Source of the DNA: Paraburkholderia tagetis
Lineage (GTDB): Bacteria; Pseudomonadota; Gammaproteobacteria; Burkholderiales; Burkholderiaceae
Length of the DNA: 64,000 nt
Reading direction: 5' to 3'
NCBI RefSeq assembly: GCF_022213065.1
Contig: NZ_JAKLJA010000031.1
Coordinates: 1 to 64,000, forward strand
In this document: positions 35,857 through 43,868 of the stretch, in pieces
How the letters are laid out: every line of letters starts with the position of its first letter
How positions within the stretch are numbered: the stretch's first letter is position 1
Position numbers and translations under genes: made by a program
Notes under the pieces: model-generated
The model's input: the letters and a program-made list of their open reading frames with translations, nothing else
What the model was told of the DNA's origin: nothing
Databases searched by the model: none

Positions 35857-37080
35857 ATGTTTCAGAGATTACTGTCGTCCGCATCCGGCCTGCATCGCCA
35901 TCAGGATGCGCCGTTTGCGGCTGAACGAGAGCGCTATCTACAGCACTGTTTCGATTCCGGTGCCACGTACGGATCGCTTCGTATAAAGAGCAATGAGTTG
36001 CTACGGGCTGCCCTGCTGCTCGGCGCAGATGCGTCACACGGCATTGACATGGAGAAGCTAAAGACGATTGCTGCTCGGCGAACTGCTGTACGGAATTCGC
36101 CCACGACCGAACGAAGGTTCATTGACATCACCCGTCCATGGCTTAAGTTTCTCGGCTGGTGGAAGGAACCCATCGTGGCGTTTGAATATCAGTGGGTACT
36201 GGATCAGTATTGCAGGTGGATGCTCGACGAGCGAGGCTTCAGCGATTCAACCATCGTCAGTTGGCGATATCGCGTGAGGAATTTTCTTAAATGGTGCAGC
36301 ACAACCGGACGGAAGTTGCGCCTTCTTCAGCCGAGTGACATCGACGACTACTTTATCGATGAGAGTAACCACCGCTGGAACCGGGTGACGGTCGCCACCA
36401 TGGCCGGAGTGCTGAAGATATTTCTGCGCTACGCCGCGTCGCAGGGATGGTGCAATCCTCGACTAGCTGAGGCGATACGTGGTCCGCGGATCTACAAGCA
36501 AGAATCGCTTCCGTTCGCACCCGATTGGGCTGATGTGCAAAGGATATTGGCCGACACCTTGACCGACGATCCTCGTGATGTCCGCGATCGCGCGATCCTG
36601 ATGCTGCTATCCATCTATGGCATGCGTGCCACTGAAGTCGCATCGTTGCGGCTTGATCAGGTGGACTGGCAACAGCATCTCATTCGGATGTTTCGTCTCA
36701 AGCGGCGGCAACCCCAGGTGTATCCGCTGTTGCCATCGGTTGCGGAAGCGTTGGCTCGCTACATCGACATCATCCGCCCATCAACATCTCATCCGGAAGT
36801 GTTCATTGGTCTGAACTCGCCACAGCACCCACTTACGCGCGCAGGCATCTATACCATCGTCAGTGCAAGGTTTCTAGCCCTTGGTATCGAGGTTGCCCAT
36901 CGTGGTCCGCACGCATTGCGGCACGCCTGTGCGACGCGCCTTATTGCCGAAGGGTTGCGCCTCAAAGAGATCGGAGACCATCTGGGCCACCGCTGCACAT
37001 CGGCCACACGCGTATACGCGAAGGTTGATCTGGCGGCTCTCCAAGAAGTGGGTGATTTCGATCTGGGAGATCTGCAATGA
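35857..37080 (+). CDS. RIT tyrosine recombinase A
   Basis: A 407-residue phage-integrase-fold recombinase, the first of three. The N-terminal SAM-like core-binding domain is at about 90-200. The catalytic domain shows the first Arg in YGMRATEVASLRL, the H-x-x-R box in HALRHACATRL, a second His in LGHRCTSATR, and the nucleophile Tyr in RVYAKVDL. The stop overlaps the start of the second recombinase by 4 bp. Probably acts with the two partners to move the RIT element. Confidence 0.88.
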   Translation: MFQRLLSSASGLHRHQDAPFAAERERYLQHCFDSGATYGSLRIKSNELLRAALLLGADASHGIDMEKLKTIAARRTAVRNSPTTERRFIDITRPWLKFLGWWKEPIVAFEYQWVLDQYCRWMLDERGFSDSTIVSWRYRVRNFLKWCSTTGRKLRLLQPSDIDDYFIDESNHRWNRVTVATMAGVLKIFLRYAASQGWCNPRLAEAIRGPRIYKQESLPFAPDWADVQRILADTLTDDPRDVRDRAILMLLSIYGMRATEVASLRLDQVDWQQHLIRMFRLKRRQPQVYPLLPSVAEALARYIDIIRPSTSHPEVFIGLNSPQHPLTRAGIYTIVSARFLALGIEVAHRGPHALRHACATRLIAEGLRLKEIGDHLGHRCTSATRVYAKVDLAALQEVGDFDLGDLQ

Positions 37081-38021
37081 AGCTAATCAGTGTGATCAAT
37101 GCCTACATCGAATTGCAACAGTCGATGGGCTTGCGTTCCGAAACGGCTAAACGGACATTGCGTCAATTTGGGCGTCAAATGGGGGATATTCAAATCGGCG
37201 AAGTTCAGGCACAGCAGGTCCTACTCTTCTTGCGAGGCTCGGGGCCGCCTACCTCAACTTGGCGTGTCAAGTACAGGTTGCTGTCCGGCCTGTATCGATT
37301 CGCAATCAGTAGAGGCCATGTAAGGAAGTCTCCACTGCCGCAAGGTTTGCCCAGGTTTCCGCCGCAGCAAACACCTTACATCTATTCGACTGAAGAGCTT
37401 CATCGACTACTCGACGCCACATCCGGACTGGACAGTATCTACAGCCGGCAGCAAGCACCAATGTTTCGGACCTTGATCTTGCTGCTATATGGCAGCGGCA
37501 TGCGCATCAGTGAGGCGCTTGGATTGACGATGCGCGACGTTGATCTTGTGCAGAGAGTCATCACAGTGCGTAACGCCAAATTCTACAAGACTCGACTGGT
37601 CTCGATCGGCCCAAAGCTTGCGCTGGAATTGACCGGGCATGCTGATCGGCGCCGCATGCTTCCCATGCCATCAGGCGAAGATTCATCATTTTTTACGTCG
37701 CGCACTGGAGCTGCTTGGACATATCAGCGCGTCATTACTCTGTTCCAGCGCGTGCGCCGCACTGCATGCATAGAATGTCCGCCGGGTGAACTGCGGCCGC
37801 CGCGATTGCACGACTTGAGGCACACCGCAGCGGTTCACCGGGTTCTGTCGTGGTATCGGTCCGGCCAGGATGTCCAACGCCTGTTGCCACTGCTAGCTAC
37901 CCACCTTGGGCACGTTGAGATCAGTTCGACCCAGCGCTATTTGCAGACGACACCAGAGTTACTTCAGGAAGCCAGTCAGCGCTTTGCCCGGTACGCAAAT
38001 TGTGGAGGTAGCCATGAATGA
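37077..38021 (+). CDS. RIT tyrosine recombinase B
   Basis: A 314-residue tyrosine recombinase. The catalytic residues lie in YGSGMRISEALGL (Arg), HDLRHTAAVHR (His-x-x-Arg), LATHLGHVEISST (His) and TQRYLQTT (Tyr). Its start is coupled to the first gene (ATGA), and its end overlaps the third by 8 bp. Such tight overlap of three recombinases is typical for RIT elements. Confidence 0.88.
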   Translation: MKLISVINAYIELQQSMGLRSETAKRTLRQFGRQMGDIQIGEVQAQQVLLFLRGSGPPTSTWRVKYRLLSGLYRFAISRGHVRKSPLPQGLPRFPPQQTPYIYSTEELHRLLDATSGLDSIYSRQQAPMFRTLILLLYGSGMRISEALGLTMRDVDLVQRVITVRNAKFYKTRLVSIGPKLALELTGHADRRRMLPMPSGEDSSFFTSRTGAAWTYQRVITLFQRVRRTACIECPPGELRPPRLHDLRHTAAVHRVLSWYRSGQDVQRLLPLLATHLGHVEISSTQRYLQTTPELLQEASQRFARYANCGGSHE

Positions 38022-39012
38022 TAAAAACCTGTTGGGACCATGGATCCGTCGCTTCCTTCTGGAGTACCTGGTGGGCGAACGCAATCTGGCTCGAAACACG
38101 CAGATCAGCTACCGCGACACGCTAACGTTGTTGCTGCCATTCGCGAGCAAACGTACTGGCATCGCGATCGACCGGATGACTGTCGAGGATCTTTCCCCCG
38201 AGGTCGTGCGTCAGTTCCTTGATCACCTGGAACGAGATCGACAGTGCACCCGGGTCACCCGCAATCAGCGTCTTGGCACTATCCATTCTTTGGCCCGCTT
38301 CATCGGGATGCGCTCGCCGGTGCACCTGTCGTGGTGCACGGAGGTGCGACTGGTTCCATTCAAAAAAGCGGACAAGACCATGATCGGTTACCTTGAGAAG
38401 GTCGAGATGGACGCATTGTTGAGGCAGCCAGACCGTGATACAGCGATCGGACTGCGTGACTATGTCTTACTCCTGTTTCTCTACAACAGCGGCGCCCGAG
38501 CCGACGAGGTTGCACGTCTGACCATTGGCGATCTTCATCTCGGCGATCCTCCCGCAGTGCGAATTCTTGGCAAAGGCAACAAGGTTCGGATGTGTCCTCT
38601 TTGGCCAATGATGATACCGCTGCTGAGGAATTTGGTGGCCGGCCGAGGTGCCGATCAGGTCGTCTTTCTTGGTCGTGCGAACAAGCCCCTGACGCGTTTC
38701 GGCATCCATCGTCTCGTCACAAAATACGCCGCCACGGCCAGCGAAACAGTCCCATCCATGGCGACCAGACGAATCAGCCCGCACAATATTAGACACACCT
38801 CGGCGGTTCATCTGCTACGCGCTGGCGTTGACATCAACACGATCCGGGCATGGCTAGGCCACGTATCGCTCGATACGACCAACATTTACGCCGAGGTCGA
38901 CATGGAAATGAAGGCCAAAGCGCTGGCCAGTGTGGACGTTTCGGGACTTCCGGTCTCACCATCGCACCAACGCTCGTTGCCATCGTTAATGATGTTTCTC
39001 CGTGGGCTATAA
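38014..39012 (+). CDS. RIT tyrosine recombinase C
   Basis: A 332-residue tyrosine recombinase. It has a core-binding domain in the first ~110 residues (LLEYLVGERNLARNTQISYRD), then YNSGARADEVARL (Arg), HNIRHTSAVHLL (His-x-x-Arg), LGHVSLDTTN (His) and IYAEVDM (Tyr). I chose the ATG at 38014, with TGGAGG 5 bp upstream. The longer upstream frame is the shadow of the second recombinase. Confidence 0.88.
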   Translation: MNDKNLLGPWIRRFLLEYLVGERNLARNTQISYRDTLTLLLPFASKRTGIAIDRMTVEDLSPEVVRQFLDHLERDRQCTRVTRNQRLGTIHSLARFIGMRSPVHLSWCTEVRLVPFKKADKTMIGYLEKVEMDALLRQPDRDTAIGLRDYVLLLFLYNSGARADEVARLTIGDLHLGDPPAVRILGKGNKVRMCPLWPMMIPLLRNLVAGRGADQVVFLGRANKPLTRFGIHRLVTKYAATASETVPSMATRRISPHNIRHTSAVHLLRAGVDINTIRAWLGHVSLDTTNIYAEVDMEMKAKALASVDVSGLPVSPSHQRSLPSLMMFLRGL

Positions 39013-39046
39013 CGGCAATCCAAGCACATTCTTATGTGCGGATACG

Positions 39047-39073
39047 AGCCAGGGCTGCCATGCGTCCCTGGCT
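39047..39073 (+). terminator. Hairpin after RIT recombinases
   Basis: AGCCAGGG (39047-39054) and CCCTGGCT (39066-39073) form an 8-bp stem with an 11-base loop, followed by TTCC. It stands 35 bp after the last recombinase stop, inside the right end of the element. It is a plausible terminator, though the T-tract is poor. Confidence 0.5.
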
Positions 39074-39117
39074 TTCCGCTCGTCGGGCACATATTCTTTT
39101 TCGCAACATATTAAGGG

Positions 39118-39920
39118 TTGTCGTTGCTCACGCCCGGGCGGCTCAACGACGGCATGACGCCCAGCGCCTGAAGAGTGGCGAGCATCGTCGCGCCTTTCAT
39201 CGGGCCGCCGTTGTCCGAATGCAGAATCACCTGGGCGGGCTGTATCGCTTCGCGCGCGCAGAGATCCCTGAGGACTTCGCTGGCCAGCATGCTGCTTTCC
39301 TCGGCATAGACCTGCCAGCCGACAATCTTGCGGCTAAACACATCCAGAAACAGATACAAGTAGAAATACTGCCCACGAACCATGGTCGGCAGGTACGTGA
39401 TGTCCCAGCTATACAACTGGTTCGGTGCATCGGCGCAAACTGAACGGGGTTTGCTGCGTGCCTGTGCCGGCCGTTCGCTGCGCCGATGGGCGAGTTGCTT
39501 CTCGGCCTTCAGGACCCGGTAGAACGTCGATTCCGAGGCGATATAGCGTTGCTGCGTCTGCCAGTCGAGGCACGATCTGGCTTGGCGGTAGATGACCGAA
39601 TTCGGGCGAGTTCGCGATCGCCAGAAGCTCGGCGCGTTCATCGGCAGAGAGCTTGTGACGCGGCTCATGGTGCCGTAACGAGCGCCGGTCCACCGCATCA
39701 GGTTCGCCGCGCTGCCAGCGCTGAACCGTTCGGGCACTGAGCCCCAGAATGTTGCACGCACGCGCCTGGCGAGCCCCGGCCAGGGTCGCCTCGCTGATCA
39801 GGCCGATCAATGCCTTGCGCTCTTCAGGGACCGTCATTCGGCCTCGCCCCCGAACAGCGCACGGTGCTTTTTTTGCAGCACCAACAGCGCCGCAGCTTCA
39901 GCCAGCGCTTTCTCTTTGCG
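39118..39920 (-). pseudogene. IS3-family orfA tail and orfB N-terminal part, frameshifted and RIT-interrupted
   Basis: From right to left: an orfA C-terminal tail (EKALAEAAALLVLQKK, ending GGEAE) whose stop overlaps the orfB ATG at 39837. The orfB start follows (MTVPEERKALIGL, HTH LSARTVQRWQRG). A one-base insertion near 39556 breaks the frame after PSQIVPRLAD, which resumes as QQRYIASESTFYRVLK in another frame. The rve catalytic part follows (YSWDITYLP, LHSDNGGPMKG) and stops at SNDNP where the RIT element begins. OrfA's N-terminal half is lost. Confidence 0.85.
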
Positions 39921-40140
39921 TTTGCCCGATGGCACCACGTGCGGTCGCGAGGAGCACCCGCTTCATGTAGGCCGAGTTCATGAACGCCCAGACGTAGGTC
40001 GGCGAGACCAACTTGCAGTCAACCCGCAGACGGATGAAGCAGCCGTCGGATATATCAGGATCTGCAAGCGCCGGTCCGACCGGTTCGCCATGCTTGCCAC
40101 TTCTTGCGCAATCGCGAAAGAGATGAATGGGGGGCGACAA
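39921..40140 (-). pseudogene. Fragment of type I restriction specificity subunit (HsdS-like)
   Basis: A short open frame reads GKHGEPVGPALADPDISDG, then FIRLRVDCKLVSPTYVWAFMN and TARGAIGQTQRE. This resembles the end of an HsdS target-recognition domain, where a strand, a Yxx-Lns helix and a Gx-Q turn occur in that order. It is cut on the left by the truncated IS3 element, and no hsdM or hsdR is nearby. The match is by eye only. Confidence 0.42.
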
Positions 40141-40248
40141 TTATGTTGGCCGGCGCATTGACTCAGATGCTATGCGGGAAGGCTGTGGAAGTAAGCCCGC
40201 TGGAGTAAAACGGGGTTTCCAGAATCGTTTCTCTAAAGGAGCACGCAA

Positions 40249-40545
40249 ATGAACGCGCCTGACACACCCCTCCGCGGGCAGAGTACGACAGTAGGTGGCC
40301 GGATGTACATGGCCTTTGAACTGGACGAGAAGAGCTGGAAGCTCTCACTGGGTGATGGCCAGCGTGCACCCAGCCGCTGTACGATCGCCGCAGGCGATAC
40401 CACAGCGGTCCTCACCGCCATCGCGAACGCCAAGGCGCGCTGCCACCTCAGCGCGGATGCTCCCGTCTACAGCTGTTACGAGGCCGGCCGCGACGGCTTC
40501 TGGCTGCACCGCTGGTTGACCACCTCGACGAGACTAGTTCTGTAA
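40249..40545 (+). pseudogene. IS110-family transposase, N-terminal fragment
   Basis: 98 codons matching the N-terminus of the large IS110-type transposases (MYMAFELDEKSWKLSLGDG, SCYEAGRDGFWLHRWL). The frame then ends in unrelated sequence (TTSTRLVL). An AAAGGAG ribosome site precedes the ATG, so the 5' end is original while the rest is deleted. Confidence 0.75.
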
Positions 40546-40779
40546 GAGTGGCGCCTTGAAGGTTGCGATGGGAATCGAGAGTGATGGCAAGACAGGGCGG
40601 ACCGTGATCTGCGAAACCTGAATGGCTCCAAGAGCTACAAGCTCGTGAGACAAATGAGGCGAAGATCAGCGGATTCCATAGTGGCCCGCAGCGGAAGGAT
40701 CGGCTGCATTAAGGCTGATGGCATGGACTCCCGCCCCCTCCGGGGCGACACTTGGCACTCAAATCCCGGGAGAACGTCA

Positions 40780-41087
40780 ATGCCTGCTCTTACCATCGGT
40801 CTGGATATCGCGAAAAATGTCTTTCAGATTCACGGCGTTGATCGCCACGGGAAGGTGGCCATTCAGCGAAAGCTTTGCCGAAGTGACGCTTTGAAGTTCT
40901 TCGCGAAGCTCGAACCTAGTCTGGTTGGCATCGAAGCCTGCCATGGATCGCATTTCTGGGCTCGTGAGCTGACCGTCCTTGGCCATACGGTCCGCCTGCT
41001 ACCGACGCAATATGTAAAGCCATTTCTTGTTGGAGGCAAAAACGATGCGAATGACGCGGCCGCAATATGCGCAGCAGTAAGCGGCCC
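40780..41087 (+). pseudogene. IS1111-type transposase, N-terminal fragment
   Basis: Begins PALTIGLDIAKNVFQIHGVD, continues EACHGSHFWARELT and KNDANDAAAICAA, the RuvC-like N-terminal domain of IS110/IS1111 transposases. Similarity ends abruptly near 41087, where an unrelated coding sequence starts. The C-terminal domain is missing. Confidence 0.8.
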
Positions 41088-41089
41088 TG

Positions 41090-41338
41090 GCCCGGACGAA
41101 GGCGCACATCGAAAGCACGATGGGTGCGGAAGTGGCGGCAGAGATTCTGCGTCCGTTCTACGACCCGATCGTCTCGCTGGCAGCGCCCGCGACGCTCGAC
41201 ATGCGCGGCGGTCTCGAAGCTGCGGCGCGTCGTTTCGCGGAGGGTGGCACGCCCTTCAGCCTGCCGAATGAGGAAGCGGTCATGACCATCGTGGGCGACG
41301 CGATGGACGTGGAATCGGACGGCGGCAACTGCGACTGA
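41090..41338 (+). CDS. 5'-truncated hypothetical protein of a phage-like operon
   Basis: A clean reading frame (AALARTKAHIESTMGAEVA, then ILRPFYDPIVSLAAP and EEAVMTIVGDAMDVES) runs to a stop at 41338. It is fused at its 5' side to the broken IS1111-type transposase, so the original start is lost. An internal ATG at 41120 could still make 72 residues. I do not recognise it. The stop is 2 bp before the next small gene, which suggests a former operon. Confidence 0.5.
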   Translation, partial: ARTKAHIESTMGAEVAAEILRPFYDPIVSLAAPATLDMRGGLEAAARRFAEGGTPFSLPNEEAVMTIVGDAMDVESDGGNCD

Positions 41339-41340
41339 GG

Positions 41341-41460
41341 ATGACGGACATGATGGTTTGCACATTCAGCCAATTTGGCACGGTTTTCGGCGTCGGGGCA
41401 ATTGTTGGCGCAATCGCAATCGGCGCGGTGGCAGTTTTCGTGGCGAAGGTGTTCAAGTGA
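41341..41460 (+). CDS. Small single-span membrane protein
   Basis: 39 residues, MTDMMVCTFSQFG followed by a glycine-rich hydrophobic span (FGVGAIVGAIAIGAVAVFVA) and a basic end KVFK. It starts 2 bp after the previous stop, and its TGA overlaps the GTG start of the exonuclease gene. The tight packing makes it a real gene. Possibly a phage or plasmid membrane peptide; function unknown. Confidence 0.6.
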   Translation: MTDMMVCTFSQFGTVFGVGAIVGAIAIGAVAVFVAKVFK

Positions 41461-41813
41461 GACTGGTCTCCGGTTTTGATATAGAGACAACAGGGCTGTC
41501 CAAGAAGGACGGTCATCGAATGATCGAAGCGGCGATCCTGCACTACGACTTCGATACGCGGAAGCTCGTGGACAAGTGGGTGCAGCGCATCGACCCGGAG
41601 CGCTCGATTGACGCGAAGTCGCAGGCGGTTCACGGGATCGCCTACGACGATCTGGTGGGCTGTGCGAAGTTCGACGCGGTGGCACCCCGGCTGGTGCAGG
41701 AGCTAAACTGGTCGGACCTGACCGTCATCCACAACGGCGGGTTCGACGCGCCGTTCACGAACGCCGAGCTGAAGCGCCTGGGGCTGCACGTTCGCCCGGA
41801 CAGTTGCATAGCT
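41457..41813 (+). pseudogene. DEDDh 3'-5' exonuclease (DnaQ/RNase T fold), C-terminally truncated
   Basis: A GTG start overlaps the preceding stop. The frame shows the ExoI motif GFDIETTGLSKKDGH with the D-x-E pair, and an ExoII motif VIHNGGFDAPFTNAEL. It loses similarity after RPDSC near 41813, before the ExoIII H-x-x-x-x-x-D motif. The reading frame continues to 42011 in unrelated sequence. Without ExoIII it should be inactive. It probably came from a phage or plasmid. Confidence 0.72.
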
Positions 41814-42613
41814 TCTCCAGTTCATTCCTCGGCTTCCGGCCGTTTGGGCGCTGGCTCTGCGCCGCGCGATCGACATCATAGCCGGTCCGACGCCAGTCCT
41901 GAAATCTGTTGGTGCGCTTGGCAAGCTTATCTGATGCAGTTTTTCTGCGCGGTTGTGAATCTGTTTTTTTGTGCTCTCAACGTTCAAACTGATAACTGCG
42001 TGGGCGCGTGATACACGGTGCAGCCGTATAGGTGCCTGCTTGCAGAGACGAACTGCGGGTCGATGTGCTACAGCCGCCATGGCCACGCGCAGGAGGATGG
42101 GTGGCGCCGAACCCTCTTATTGATGCGTTTGGTAGCCGGCGCCTGAATAGTCGAGCACCACATCCGCTAACGTCGTGAAGGAACTTGGTTGCTCCGCCCC
42201 TCGGAACTTCCGGTTCGTCGCCCCCCGACGATCGGAAGTCTTTGGCGCCGTCTAAGCGGCGCTTTTTTTTGGGTGGCGCCAATCTCACGCGATGCACGGA
42301 GCGACAGCAACGCCGGATATACCTGCCGAAAAGCAGACATGGGGCGTCGCCGTAAAAGTGGGAAAAGTGCGGGGCGTGTAGTTCGTGTTTCAAGTTTTCT
42401 GGTTGTCTAGCGGTTAGCCTTACGAGGTGTTAAGTGCTAAGGGTGTACGTATTTTATTTTTGTGACTTGCCACTTCTCCCGATGGCAGCCTTGCTGTAAT
42501 CGCTAAATGCTAAATCCGTTTCCCACAGTCACTTCGTATGTTTTTTCTTTGCAGCATTGAACAGTTCTCAGAATGACTGAACATTCGTTTTATAACTTAG
42601 TAAGGAGTGAAGC
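41814..42613. other. Gene-free stretch before the pilus operon
   Basis: No credible gene. It contains a good intrinsic terminator (listed at 42245) and, to its right, increasingly AT-rich DNA leading to the pilus promoter. GTAAGGAGTGAAG directly before 42614 is the pilus ribosome-binding site. The change in base composition near 42400 marks the edge of an acquired segment. Confidence 0.45.
42245..42270 (+). terminator. Rho-independent terminator
   Basis: GCGCCG (42245-42250) and CGGCGC (42257-42262) form a stem with a TCTAAG loop, followed directly by eight Ts. It isolates the pilus operon from rightward transcription of the fragment region. Confidence 0.75.
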
Positions 42614-43126
42614 ATGAAGGCATTCAAACTCAAGACCCTCGTGTTTGCGGCGGCTCTGGTTGGTTCGGCAAGCGCAATGGCAGGAAGTGCAACGGCCACC
42701 ATGACCAATACGACAACCATCCCCACAGTCTGCAGTATCAGCGCGCAGGGCTTCACAAACAATTACGACCCGGTCGTTGCAAATACAACTACCGCAGTGA
42801 AGGATGCGACCGCATCCGTCACGTATACGTGCACAAACGGGGGTACGGGTGCACTTATTTCTCTTTCTGGCGGCAACAACGACACCGGCACAAGCGATGC
42901 CCCAGCTCGACATCTTACTGGTGCCGAATTCCACGATCTTCTCGCTTACAACCTGTATTCGGATACTAACTATCAAACTGTTTGGGGGTACGGTGCAGCC
43001 GACACCGTTAGCGCTATCGAAGACGGCGCGGCTCACACTGCAACGGTGTACACGCAAATTCCGGCGGGACAGAACTTCCATGCCGATACGTATAGCGACA
43101 CTGTGACGGCCACCATAACCTTCTAA
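42614..43126 (+). CDS. Spore-coat-U domain pilus subunit (CsuA/B-like)
   Basis: A 170-residue secreted subunit with a signal peptide (FKLKTLVFAAALVGSASAMA) and an SCPU domain. Cysteines TVCSISAQG and YTCTNGG probably form the disulfide, and the C-terminus is a beta-strand ending TATITF. These subunits polymerise into archaic (sigma) chaperone-usher pili used for adhesion and biofilm. It heads a four-gene operon with its own chaperone, usher and second SCPU protein. Codon use is more AT-rich than in the flanks, suggesting transfer. Confidence 0.88.
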   Translation: MKAFKLKTLVFAAALVGSASAMAGSATATMTNTTTIPTVCSISAQGFTNNYDPVVANTTTAVKDATASVTYTCTNGGTGALISLSGGNNDTGTSDAPARHLTGAEFHDLLAYNLYSDTNYQTVWGYGAADTVSAIEDGAAHTATVYTQIPAGQNFHADTYSDTVTATITF

Positions 43127-43142
43127 AAAAAGGGTTTGCGCC

Positions 43143-43868
43143 GTGCTACGTAAAATTACGTGGGCGGCGCAGGCCACGGCACTTCTGCTGGCCTGCGCCC
43201 ACCCAATGCAAGAAGCGGTGGCGAGTTCTTTCATCGCTAGCCCTGTCACATTCGATCTCACTCCGAATAAGCCAACGTCGATTTTGCGTTTGACAAACAA
43301 TGGCGAAAACGATCTTCGTTTGCAAGTACATGCAGTGAAATGGGGCACCGATGGGTACGACGAAACGCAAGTCGACACCGACGAGATAATTCTTAATCCG
43401 CCAGTGTTCACCATCAAACCAGGTCAGCAGCAGTTCCTGCGGTTTGGTTTGCGCTCAGTCACGCAAACAGCCAAGGAGCAAAGCTATCGTTTGATTGTAG
43501 ATGAAATACCGGACGAAACATCGGTTGTAGAAAACCTTGGTATCCGTACAGCGCTACGAGTCAGCATTCCAGTGTTTATAAATCCGATGCAGAAAAATGA
43601 ACGTGTCACATGGCATTTTGTCAAGAAAGACAACCGATATGTACTCGTGGCCGAAAATGGCGGAAATGTTCATATAAAAATAAATGGCTTCGTTATTGTT
43701 GATGGCAGCGGAACGCCTGTATTTAGGAGCAGCAATCTGGCGTATGTTATGCCCGAACAACGGAAAGAGTGGCCTTTAATGATTAATCATAGTCTTGATC
43801 GAATTACATTGAAACTAAATACTCAGACTGGGCAAAGTGACGAGGTACTCAGCAAAGAGGTTCAGTAA
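43143..43868 (+). CDS. Archaic pilus periplasmic chaperone (CsuC-like)
   Basis: A 241-residue PapD-like chaperone. A GTG start and signal peptide (TAWAAQATALLLACAHP region) precede two Ig-like domains. It has ASSFIASPVTFDLTPNKPTSILRLTN, FTIKPGQQQFLRFGLR and LGIRTALRVSIPVFINP, typical of the donor-strand G1/F1 edge. It folds SCPU subunits in the periplasm and delivers them to the usher. The 3' end overlaps the usher start by 32 bp. Confidence 0.88.
   Translation: MLRKITWAAQATALLLACAHPMQEAVASSFIASPVTFDLTPNKPTSILRLTNNGENDLRLQVHAVKWGTDGYDETQVDTDEIILNPPVFTIKPGQQQFLRFGLRSVTQTAKEQSYRLIVDEIPDETSVVENLGIRTALRVSIPVFINPMQKNERVTWHFVKKDNRYVLVAENGGNVHIKINGFVIVDGSGTPVFRSSNLAYVMPEQRKEWPLMINHSLDRITLKLNTQTGQSDEVLSKEVQ

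Larger units (their letters stand above)
35702..39117 (+). mobile_element. RIT (recombinase-in-trio) element inserted in IS3 orfB
   Basis: About 3.4 kb holding three overlapping tyrosine recombinase genes in one direction, the defining layout of RIT elements. The interrupted IS3 orfB gives the boundaries. GGG is found at both junctions (35699-35701 and 39115-39117). Imperfect inverted ends start CCCTTAGTATGTTGC (35722-35736) on the left and, reverse-complemented, CCCTTAATATGTTGC (39103-39117) on the right, with further matches inward (GAATAT, CGAC, GGAAAG). The left end carries about 20 extra bases outside the repeat. Confidence 0.85.
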
